Assembly (NCBI GenBank): GCA_964621185.1
Contig: CAZULM010000002.1
Span: 178,684-242,683 of the forward strand
Length of the DNA: 64,000 nucleotides
Direction: 5' to 3'
DNA from: M3007 sp964621185
Lineage (GTDB): Bacteria > Bacteroidota > Bacteroidia > Chitinophagales > Saprospiraceae
Shown: positions 16,460 through 23,739 of the stretch, in pieces
Layout of the letters: each line of letters begins with the position of its first letter
Numbering within the stretch: the first letter of the stretch is position 1
The notes under the pieces: model-generated
Database searches by the model: none
Told to the model about the DNA's origin: nothing
Seen by the model: only the letters and a program-made list of their open reading frames with translations
Translations under genes and position numbers: made by a program

Positions 16460-17641
16460 TTATATCTTTATTAATCTTAGGCTTTGAAAACCCTCATTTG
16501 CTTCAATCCGTAAAATGTAAAAACCCTTAGGTAAATTGCCAAAAGGCAAGGCTAGCTTGGGTTCTTGGACATCAATTTTTTCGCTAAAATGAATTTTTCC
16601 ATTAATATCATGTAATTCAAAATGCTTCAAACCTCCAACAAACCCTGTTTGGGGGAAAAATATATTTAGAAAGTTTGAAAATGGACTTTGAGCCTTAATC
16701 GATTCTATCTTAGAACCGACGACCCAGTTTTGACCATTGCCTGCACTTTTTTCACTTGTTGGGTCTATAGGGTTCGGACAGTTCGGACAATTCTCTTCCA
16801 CTTGATCTGCCACAAGGAATTCGAATTTGTATGGAGAAACAATTGGGTTAGTAGGATCAGGGCAAAGTGCTACGCTGGTAAAATCAAAATCAAAATCAGC
16901 ATTAACAAACCCGAAAACATTAAGTATTGACTGGTTAAGTATTTCCCCAACTCTAAATTGTAAAAAATTTGTATACACAGAAGAAAATAATTGACCCGGC
17001 CAAACATCATTATCATTTGCAGCAACTAATATATATTGATCTTCGCCTACAATTCTGATACTACCTTTTATATCTGTATCATTTTTTTCAATAAACTCAA
17101 ACAAACGAGGTTCAGTTTTTGAGTTATCATTTTTTGTAAGTCTAAAGCCTAGCCATTTATGGCTTTTGTAGGCTACTCGAGAGCATTCAGGAAGAACTTC
17201 TTTTGGGTCAACTGGTTTCCTCCCACCAGTAGTTAACTCAAGAATATAAATAATATTTGGATACACAATTGAACTTACAGTACCTGGCTCTCCATCATTG
17301 CATAGACTGCGAATTTCCACCCTATGCTCCTTTTGAGGCTGCAAATTATTTAATGTATAAGTCGTTGCATTATACAGGGTAATTGCATATAAAGAATCCC
17401 AACCATTGGTCTCATTTTTTTTAAAAATCGTCAAATAATGGTCGTCCCCAACTGAAATTGGCACCCAAGCCAATGTCACAAAATTATAACCGTATCCTGT
17501 AACTCGAAAACTATCAGGTGGAGGAGCATCACATTGTAGCACATTGGTTGGGGTGAAAGATGGAGCCACAGGCCCGTTTTTGCTAAAACATGCTAGTTGC
17601 AGCGAACAGAACAAAACCGAGAAAAGTAATTTTTTTTCCAT
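16460..17641 (-). CDS. T9SS type A secreted protein with fibronectin III-like domain
   Basis: 393 residues. The N-terminus is a signal peptide; residues about 38-125 look like a fibronectin type III domain (APPPDSFRVTGYGYNFVTLAW...TYTLNNLQPQKEHRVEIRSLC). A middle region of about 150 residues is unrecognised, with a CPNCPNPIDP linker. The end (FELHDINGKIHFSEKI...LPKGFYILRIEANEG) is a type A sorting domain, although the usual PNP box before it has become a SNFLNIFFPQ-type sequence. Same strand as, and 36 bp upstream of, the seven-repeat T9SS gene, so possibly co-transcribed. Lower GC than neighbours by eye. Confidence 0.75.
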   Translation of the reverse strand: MEKKLLFSVLFCSLQLACFSKNGPVAPSFTPTNVLQCDAPPPDSFRVTGYGYNFVTLAWVPISVGDDHYLTIFKKNETNGWDSLYAITLYNATTYTLNNLQPQKEHRVEIRSLCNDGEPGTVSSIVYPNIIYILELTTGGRKPVDPKEVLPECSRVAYKSHKWLGFRLTKNDNSKTEPRLFEFIEKNDTDIKGSIRIVGEDQYILVAANDNDVWPGQLFSSVYTNFLQFRVGEILNQSILNVFGFVNADFDFDFTSVALCPDPTNPIVSPYKFEFLVADQVEENCPNCPNPIDPTSEKSAGNGQNWVVGSKIESIKAQSPFSNFLNIFFPQTGFVGGLKHFELHDINGKIHFSEKIDVQEPKLALPFGNLPKGFYILRIEANEGFQSLRLIKI

Positions 17642-17747
17642 GATATCGTGAATTTTTACAGTGTTTCAAGAATTTTCGCTGTAAAGGTTTTTCTTTTGAC
17701 CTGAAATTTTTCGTAACACTTTCTGACACGCGTTCTACCTCGAACTT

Positions 17748-19208
17748 ATGGAACAAAGCCAGCTCGTTGAATTGATCAAAACTTTAAGCCCCAAAGAAAA
17801 GGAACAAATCCTGCATTTTGCAGCGCTGCCGTTTTTTCCGCGCAGTAAAACAAAGTCCTACGTCAGGCAATTGTTGGAGATATGCCTGAAACACCCTTGG
17901 CATGACACGAATCAAAAACTGGAAAAAGCCGAGCTGTCCGCGTTGTTATTTGCTGGGCAGGCATTTGTGGAAGGGAAGCTGGAAAAGGTGATGGTGGAAG
18001 CCCACAAGGTGATCCGCGATTTTTTGTTGGCCCAATTTTATTTTCGGGAAGAAAATGAGTTTCACCAGGTATTTGATTTCGCCGAAATTGTCCGCAGACG
18101 AGGACTGGATGCCCGGTACCGCAGCTTTTTGCTCCGCCTAAGAAAAATACAAGAGGACATTAAGCACCAAAACGAATTCTATTTTCACGACCAATTCCTG
18201 TTGGAACATGCCCAGCATAGCTATGAAAGTATAAATAATCAAGTAAAGGGTGATCTGAATATACCGGACGCACTGGATGCATTGGAAATGCACTTGCATC
18301 TTAATAGGCTTGGCATACTCAATTCATATTTATTGCAGCAAAAAGCAGCAAATGTGATTGTTTCAGAGGCTATGCGTGAACGCCTTGAGGATCCAAATAT
18401 CCCAGCAAGGTTTCTGGAAAATTCGCCCACCATCAACATCAGATATGCCATTTTTAAATTGTTAAAAAAAACCAGCCATGTGCCAGATGATGTTAAGGTT
18501 CTCTTTGATTTGCTAGTTGCCTTTGAAACGCAATTGGATGCTGAGATACTGAGAGAATCATACACATACCTGCGCAACTTCTGTGTGTTGGTCTTGTTGA
18601 CCGATCCTGACGATTTGGCGATTTCAAACTTGCTTTACGAGTTATATAAAGATAACCTTGAACGAGGCTATCTCCATTTTGAAGGCAAAATTCATCCAAG
18701 TATTTATCTTGCTATATCTGAATGTGCGGCAAGAGCTAACAAGCACGAATGGGCCCTCTCCTTCATCGAAAAATACAAAAATGATATCATCGGCGAAAAT
18801 GAAACCCGGGACATTTATAGTTTAAATCTCGCCTACTACCTATTCGGCGTTGGAAAATTCTCCGAATGCCTCGATAATATCCCTGCCACGTCTTTAAATG
18901 TAAGCAACCTCCTCGCTGGCAAGCGCCTTGAGCTCAAAGCCCTCTACGAACTACAATCCGACCTCCTGCCCTATAAGCTGGATGCCTTCAAAATGTTCCT
19001 CAATCGCACCTCCAAAAAGCTGCTGCCTGCCGCCCGCCGGCAAATGAACGTAGAGTTTAACAATCTTTTTTACCAACTCGTTGCCCTCCCGCTCAACGAC
19101 CCAAAGCGGGCCGCGCGTTTCCTGGAACGGGTGGAGGAGCGGAAACAGACGGCTGAACGGTTTTGGCTGCTCGCCAAAGCGAAACAGCTTGCCAAAAAGG
19201 CAGATTGA
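17748..19208 (+). CDS. Conserved helical protein of unknown function
   Basis: 486 residues, almost wholly alpha-helical, without signal peptide or membrane helices. It starts MEQSQLVELIKTLSPKEKEQI, a stretch that looks like a repeated short helix pair. The rest could be a TPR-like or other helical-repeat scaffold, but no consensus repeat is visible. I do not recognise the family; such proteins seem to be multi-copy in Saprospirales genomes (recollection, unverified). It ends eight bases before the convergent lipid kinase gene. Confidence 0.6.
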   Translation: MEQSQLVELIKTLSPKEKEQILHFAALPFFPRSKTKSYVRQLLEICLKHPWHDTNQKLEKAELSALLFAGQAFVEGKLEKVMVEAHKVIRDFLLAQFYFREENEFHQVFDFAEIVRRRGLDARYRSFLLRLRKIQEDIKHQNEFYFHDQFLLEHAQHSYESINNQVKGDLNIPDALDALEMHLHLNRLGILNSYLLQQKAANVIVSEAMRERLEDPNIPARFLENSPTINIRYAIFKLLKKTSHVPDDVKVLFDLLVAFETQLDAEILRESYTYLRNFCVLVLLTDPDDLAISNLLYELYKDNLERGYLHFEGKIHPSIYLAISECAARANKHEWALSFIEKYKNDIIGENETRDIYSLNLAYYLFGVGKFSECLDNIPATSLNVSNLLAGKRLELKALYELQSDLLPYKLDAFKMFLNRTSKKLLPAARRQMNVEFNNLFYQLVALPLNDPKRAARFLERVEERKQTAERFWLLAKAKQLAKKAD

Positions 19209-19216
19209 TCCCCCCC

Positions 19217-20221
19217 CTACACCACCACCCTCAACCCCCGCTCCAAAATCTCAAACCGCACCGGCGTCTCCCCCAAAAACTCCCCATCTGCCTCCAGCAA
19301 TGTAGGCGCATCGCCCACTTGCAACACCTTGATCGCGCGCGCCTGACAACCCGTTACCTTTGAATGTTGGAGCAAGGAACCATTGTAAAAGCGCGGGGTC
19401 TGCAGCATTACTTCCAGTTTTGAAATCTCGCGCGCAAAGGTGAGCGCGAACAAGCCATCGTCCGGCACCGCCTGCGGTACGAGCTGCATCCCGCCGCCCG
19501 AGTAGCGGCACAAGCCTATGTTGATGGTATAAAAATAATCCTCCACGGCCTGGCCGTCGTACTCGATGCGTGCTTTTGTCAGCTTGTACTGCCAGAGGTA
19601 TTGCGCCACGGCCAGCAGGTATGCTGCTTTGCTGTTGACGGGGTTTTCCAGTAGTTTTTTCCCGATAAAACCGTCGTAAGCCATGCCCGCCACATTCACA
19701 AAATAGCGGGATTCGGGCTGGCCATCGCGCATAAAATGCACCAGGCCAATGTCTTGCAGCACCGTTTCCATCCGGAGCAGGCGCTGCAAACGCAGCTGGG
19801 GGTTCGTGGGAATGCCGTACTGCCTGGCCCAATCATTGCCCGTTCCGTGGGGCAGCAAAGCATAGGTGATCTCGCCCGGCGGCACAAATTCCTGTCTGAA
19901 AATACCGTTCACGATCTCGTGGTTGGTGCCGTCGCCGCCGATGCCCAGTATATGCCTGCCGCCGTGCAGCAACGCATCTTCCACGAGGCGGGCGGCATGG
20001 CCCGGGCGCTGGGTGAACTGTACATTGTACGAAAACCCGAGGGCTTGCAGCACCTGCTCAATTTTCGGCCAGTCGCGCTCCATCGAACCGCCACCGGCAG
20101 CGGGGTTGGCGATGATATGCCAGAAAGGGGGTTTCCGGTTTCTGGTTTCGGGTTTCAGGTTTTGGGTTTCGGGTTTCTGGTTTCCGGTTTCAGGTTGTGC
20201 TTTGGCCATCGTTTTGTGCAT
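19217..20221 (-). CDS. Diacylglycerol kinase-family lipid kinase
   Basis: 334 residues. The DAGK catalytic signature GGDGTNHEIVNG lies near residue 95, IANPAAGGG begins the nucleotide-binding region near residue 38, and PHGTGNDWAR follows near 127. These soluble enzymes (YegS/DgkB/LCB5-like) phosphorylate lipids with ATP. Residues about 9-31 are encoded by a run of 7-base repeats of the GAAACC(C) type, giving the odd QKPETQ/KPETRN stretch. No start codon lies after those repeats, so they are probably translated. Tail-to-tail with the helical protein gene. Confidence 0.88.
   Translation of the reverse strand: MHKTMAKAQPETGNQKPETQNLKPETRNRKPPFWHIIANPAAGGGSMERDWPKIEQVLQALGFSYNVQFTQRPGHAARLVEDALLHGGRHILGIGGDGTNHEIVNGIFRQEFVPPGEITYALLPHGTGNDWARQYGIPTNPQLRLQRLLRMETVLQDIGLVHFMRDGQPESRYFVNVAGMAYDGFIGKKLLENPVNSKAAYLLAVAQYLWQYKLTKARIEYDGQAVEDYFYTINIGLCRYSGGGMQLVPQAVPDDGLFALTFAREISKLEVMLQTPRFYNGSLLQHSKVTGCQARAIKVLQVGDAPTLLEADGEFLGETPVRFEILERGLRVVV
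20130..20195. repeat. Telomere-like 7-base repeats inside a coding N-terminus
   Basis: About nine imperfect copies of GGTTTC(N) on the plus strand, read as GAAACC(N) in the lipid kinase gene. Confidence 0.85.
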
Positions 20222-20297
20222 GAGGGTTCGTTATCCGCCGGGCGTACCTTCTTGCATTCGGTCAGGGCCTAGCAGGCTCCTTGATTGTCCTTCTCGA

Positions 20298-20384
20298 AAG
20301 AATCCGTCCGTGTATTGTGCGCTAAATGTACAGATGTGAGCAGCATTTCGGTATTCTTTCCCCTTTTTACGTGGACGGATTCTT
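20298..20384. repeat. Inverted repeat with 12-bp perfect arms
   Basis: AAGAATCCGTCC at 20298-20309 and its reverse complement at 20373-20384. The arms extend, with mismatches, to GTGTA/TACGT. The 63-bp centre has no recognised content. It lies in the 274-bp gap between the lipid kinase start and the amylase stop. It may be a miniature element or a long hairpin. Confidence 0.5.
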
Positions 20385-20425
20385 ACCAGCATGACAACCA
20401 AGGGTGTGTCGTGCGCGGGGCTAAA

Positions 20426-20480
20426 ATTGCCCTATGTGCCCTATGTGAACCTATGTGGTAAAAAAAACTATGTGGTGTTT
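20426..20480. repeat. CCTATGTG short-period repeats
   Basis: Reverse complement of the CACATAGG repeats at 12958-12985; about four copies, located just after the amylase stop codon. Confidence 0.6.
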
Positions 20481-20495
20481 ACCAAGCCCACAGCA

Positions 20496-23333
20496 TCACA
20501 ACTTCACCAACTTCCGCGTCGAAACCCCGCCTTTTGCATCGCGCAGCACCGCGAAATAAATACCCGGCGGCCAACTGGCGGCGTTGGCTTCTATTTGCTG
20601 CGGCCCTGCCTGCATGTTGCCAAATTGCTGCTGTTCCACCACTTTTCCCGCAATATCCCGAATCTCCAGGTACAAGTCGGTGCTTTCCAGCAAAGAAATG
20701 TTCAGGTAAAACCCATCTTGAACCGGATTTGGCTGGATGGCGAAATACGACAACGCGCCAACAGGTTCCGGGACAACAGGCAGCTGCACGTAAGGGGGCA
20801 GAGCCACCACCTTGTCGAGATACAGACGGTAGGCGCCGGGCGCGAGTGTGAACGACGTAGGCACGCCCGAGCCGACAAACAAGGTGTCGCCAGAGTAGTA
20901 TTCATACCAAAATCCCGTGTGTTGAAAAGCGGGATTGCTCACCGTGGTAGCCGTGGTGCTTACATTGGCAAACACCGCCACGTTGAGGTCGCTGTCGTTC
21001 AGGAAAATGCTGCGCACTTGCCCGCTGCTGATATTGGCCTGGTAGTTCGTGGTTCCAAACACCGGGTGACTTTTGCGCAATTGCAGCAGCGCCGCGGTGG
21101 CATCGTGCAAATGGCGGCGATAGGGGTCGTTCAAATAATCCCAGCGGATGGGCTTGGGGTCGGTGCGGCAGGAATTGTTTACGGTGCCGTTTGGACAATA
21201 ATTTATCGGAAAATCATAGCCGACTTCGCCAAATTGCCACAGCATTTTCGGGCCCGGCACGGTGTAGAACAGGTTGTTCAGCATCTCGATGCGCGGCATG
21301 GCAATGGGAAGTGTGCGCAGGTTGTAGCCTGGCACCGAGGCATTGGCATACGTTTTCAGTTCGTACCCGATGCGGTCCTCGTCGTGGCTTTCCATATACC
21401 CGATCAGGTGCGGCACCGACCAGCCGCGCTGTTTGTAATTCACCCAGCTGAGGTTGGTCGTGGTGTTGTAGCCCAGCGAGAGGTCTTTGTATGCCCCCCA
21501 CATATTTCCCCAGAGCATCATGCCGTATTCGGCTAATTCTTTCTCCTCGTTGTTGTCGGCGAAATGCTCGAGTATGACGTAAAAATCGGGGTCGATGGCC
21601 CAGATAAAATTGGCGTAATCCTTCCAGATGGCTACCCTGGAAGCATCGTAAACACCCCAGGCGCTGACATTGCCCAGCGTGTTTTTCTGAGTAAAACCTT
21701 TCGACAAATCAAAACGAAAGCCATCTACCCTGAACTCCTCTATCCAATATTTGACGCAATTTTTGACATAAGCCTTCGTCGCCTGCGATTCGTGGTTGAA
21801 ATCGTTGAACACGCTGAAATCGTGCGGCGCGCTGGGGTTGAGCCAGGGGTTGTTCGGGGCAGGGCGGTTGTTGGCGCTGTCCCAGTACAATTGCGCAAGC
21901 GGACTAGCGCCCGTAGCCTGGTTGAATACCACGTCGAGGATGACCGCGATGCCGCGCTGGTGGCAGGCATCGATCACGGTTTTGAGGGCTTCTGCCGAGC
22001 CGTAGTATTTGTCAAGGGCTTTGTGGAATGCCGGGCCATAGCCCCAGTTGATGTTGCCGTCGAATTCGTTCACGGGCATCAGCTCAATGGCCGTCACGCC
22101 AAGCCTGTCCAGGTAGTTCAGGGTATCGAGCAAAGTGGGGTAATCGTGGCGGCTGACGAAATCGCGCATGAGCAGTTCGTACACCACCAGGTCGGTCTTT
22201 TTGGGGCGGGTGTAGTTCGTGGCCTGCCAGTTGAAAGGCGTTTGATTGGTTTGCAGCACCGATACGGCGCCCGCAGTTTTGCCCGTCGGGTAAGCCGGCA
22301 GGTTGGGAAATGTCAGCGGCGGGATAAACGCATCGTTCCAGGGGTCGAGCACGAGGGTGCTGAGCGGGTCGGCAATTTTCAGGGAACCTTCCACTAAGTA
22401 CTGGAACCGGACAGGTTGGCCGGCCGGTACGCCAGCCAGGTCAATCCACCAGGTTTTACCGTCAAGGCTGCGGCGCATTTGGTGTGCATCGTCAGGTTGC
22501 CAGTTGTTGAAGTCGCCGATCACGTGCACGATTTCCTTGTTGGGGGCGTACAGTGCCAGCCGCACGTCGCCGTTGGGCAGATAGTTGATCCCCAGCTCGG
22601 TGCCGGGCGGCAGGTCTTGCGAAACGATATTGCCTGGCGCCAGGAACCAAAAAGTGGCGGTGTCTTTTTCTGTGGCGGTGCTTGCCACAAAATCGACCTT
22701 GTGCAGACCAGGTGTCGTCACCTGTACGGTACCGCTCAAAGAAAGGGCGTTGAGGCTTGCGTTCAATAAGTTGCCATCCGCAAAAAGTTGCAGGGAAGCG
22801 GGCTTTGAAGCTGCTGCTGCAACCGCAATCGATTCGCCGACATTTTTCAGAAAAAAGCTTGATGTGGGCTGGTTAAAGCGCGTCTGCAGCGGCCCGTCAA
22901 CAGGGTACACTTCATAATACATATCGCTGCCGTCGGCTGCCCGGCCCACGATGCTGCCGCTGGCGTTCCTGAAAACAAAGGCCAATTTTAGCACGGTTTC
23001 ATTTTGCGGGATACCGAAAAAAGTGCGGATGTTGAAGGTTTTTGACCAAAGATTGGGCCCAACGTTCGTCATCATGGCGGCGGCGTTGTTGGTGCCCCAA
23101 GTGGTGACTACGTGTTTCCAGTCTGTTGGCCCGCTGCTCAGGTTGGTGATCACGCCTAAGTGCGCCCACACGGGGCTCAGCCCCGCCAAAGCTCCGTTGC
23201 CTTCGGCGGCATTGTAGTAAATGGTCACGTTGTCTTCCACGGTCGGGAAGGTTGGTTCGCAGGTAATTTGGGCGCGGAGGGCCAGGGAAAAGGTGCAGCA
23301 AAGGAGCAGGAAAAGGAGGCTTTGGCTGTGCAT
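20496..23333 (-). CDS. Secreted GH13 alpha-amylase-family enzyme with T9SS type A sorting domain
   Basis: 945 residues from MHSQSLLFLLLCC (signal peptide). Residues about 270-380 are an E-set/CBM48-like starch-binding domain (HVIGDFNNWQPDD). The GH13 barrel follows, about 405-780. Catalytic residues are visible: nucleophile Asp in GFRFDLSKG near 543, acid/base Glu in VILEHFADN near 588, and the transition-state Asp in MESHDEDR near 648. The end (FAIQPNPVQDGFYLNI...WPPGIYFAVL...RKLVKL) is a type A sorting domain, so the enzyme should be exported by T9SS to digest alpha-glucans outside the cell. A longer in-frame start would read through a terminator-like hairpin and is rejected. No SusC/D pair is nearby. 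Confidence 0.93.
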   Translation of the reverse strand: MHSQSLLFLLLCCTFSLALRAQITCEPTFPTVEDNVTIYYNAAEGNGALAGLSPVWAHLGVITNLSSGPTDWKHVVTTWGTNNAAAMMTNVGPNLWSKTFNIRTFFGIPQNETVLKLAFVFRNASGSIVGRAADGSDMYYEVYPVDGPLQTRFNQPTSSFFLKNVGESIAVAAAASKPASLQLFADGNLLNASLNALSLSGTVQVTTPGLHKVDFVASTATEKDTATFWFLAPGNIVSQDLPPGTELGINYLPNGDVRLALYAPNKEIVHVIGDFNNWQPDDAHQMRRSLDGKTWWIDLAGVPAGQPVRFQYLVEGSLKIADPLSTLVLDPWNDAFIPPLTFPNLPAYPTGKTAGAVSVLQTNQTPFNWQATNYTRPKKTDLVVYELLMRDFVSRHDYPTLLDTLNYLDRLGVTAIELMPVNEFDGNINWGYGPAFHKALDKYYGSAEALKTVIDACHQRGIAVILDVVFNQATGASPLAQLYWDSANNRPAPNNPWLNPSAPHDFSVFNDFNHESQATKAYVKNCVKYWIEEFRVDGFRFDLSKGFTQKNTLGNVSAWGVYDASRVAIWKDYANFIWAIDPDFYVILEHFADNNEEKELAEYGMMLWGNMWGAYKDLSLGYNTTTNLSWVNYKQRGWSVPHLIGYMESHDEDRIGYELKTYANASVPGYNLRTLPIAMPRIEMLNNLFYTVPGPKMLWQFGEVGYDFPINYCPNGTVNNSCRTDPKPIRWDYLNDPYRRHLHDATAALLQLRKSHPVFGTTNYQANISSGQVRSIFLNDSDLNVAVFANVSTTATTVSNPAFQHTGFWYEYYSGDTLFVGSGVPTSFTLAPGAYRLYLDKVVALPPYVQLPVVPEPVGALSYFAIQPNPVQDGFYLNISLLESTDLYLEIRDIAGKVVEQQQFGNMQAGPQQIEANAASWPPGIYFAVLRDAKGGVSTRKLVKL

Positions 23334-23352
23334 GATCGGATTTTGCTTAGTC

Positions 23353-23393
23353 AAAAAAAATCCTATTTCACCAATGTGTTGGTAAAATAGGAT
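23353..23393 (-). terminator. Terminator-like hairpin just upstream of the amylase start
   Basis: On the minus strand a 15-bp stem with one mismatch (23379-23393 with 23360-23374), a 4-base loop and then eight T. It ends only about 20 bases before the amylase ATG and about 350 bases after the preceding gene. It may terminate the upstream message or act as a leader attenuator. Confidence 0.7.
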
Positions 23394-23426
23394 AGGGTGG
23401 TTTCGGGGTAAAGATACGGCGCCAAA

Positions 23427-23727
23427 CATGAGTTATCCCGAATTTTTAGGAAATGAATAAGCAAGCTTTTTTGCCTCCTTTCGCCGCTTTAATAGCCCTG
23501 AAGGGGCGAAATCACTAACATTGGGCAGCGCCCAATGCAAAAAGCCAGAAAAATTCGCGCCCTGAAGGGGCTTCTTGATCAAGTAGAAAAGCAAGAAAGC
23601 CCCTTCAAGGCGCAAATCCGTGAGTGACCATCACACCGGGCGATGCCCGGCATTCATGCTCCGACCCCTTCAAGGTCAAAAACGCTCAAATCAGCACTTT
23701 ATACAAAAAAATTCGGGATGACTCATG
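23427..23727. mobile_element. Putative 301-bp MITE-like element
   Basis: Terminal inverted repeats of 21 bp match at 20 positions: CATGAGTTATCCCGAATTTTT at 23427-23447 against 23707-23727. The interior has no gene but several palindromes: CATTGGGC-AGC-GCCCAATG (about 23518-23536), GAAGGGGCTTCTTG facing CAAGAAAGCCCCTTC, CCGGGC-GAT-GCCCGG, and repeated CCCTGAAGGGGC units. No clear target-site duplication was found, so mobility is inferred. Confidence 0.6.
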
Positions 23728-23739
23728 TAAAACCGCAGC

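Noticed and set aside
20391..21536. Long plus-strand open frame opposite the amylase gene
   Set aside because: It is the antisense of a GH13 gene with clear catalytic motifs; its own translation is rich in His, Arg, Gln and Gly without any domain pattern.
23334..23429. Longer N-terminus for the amylase
   Set aside because: It would translate a terminator-like hairpin and place the signal peptide 32 residues inside.
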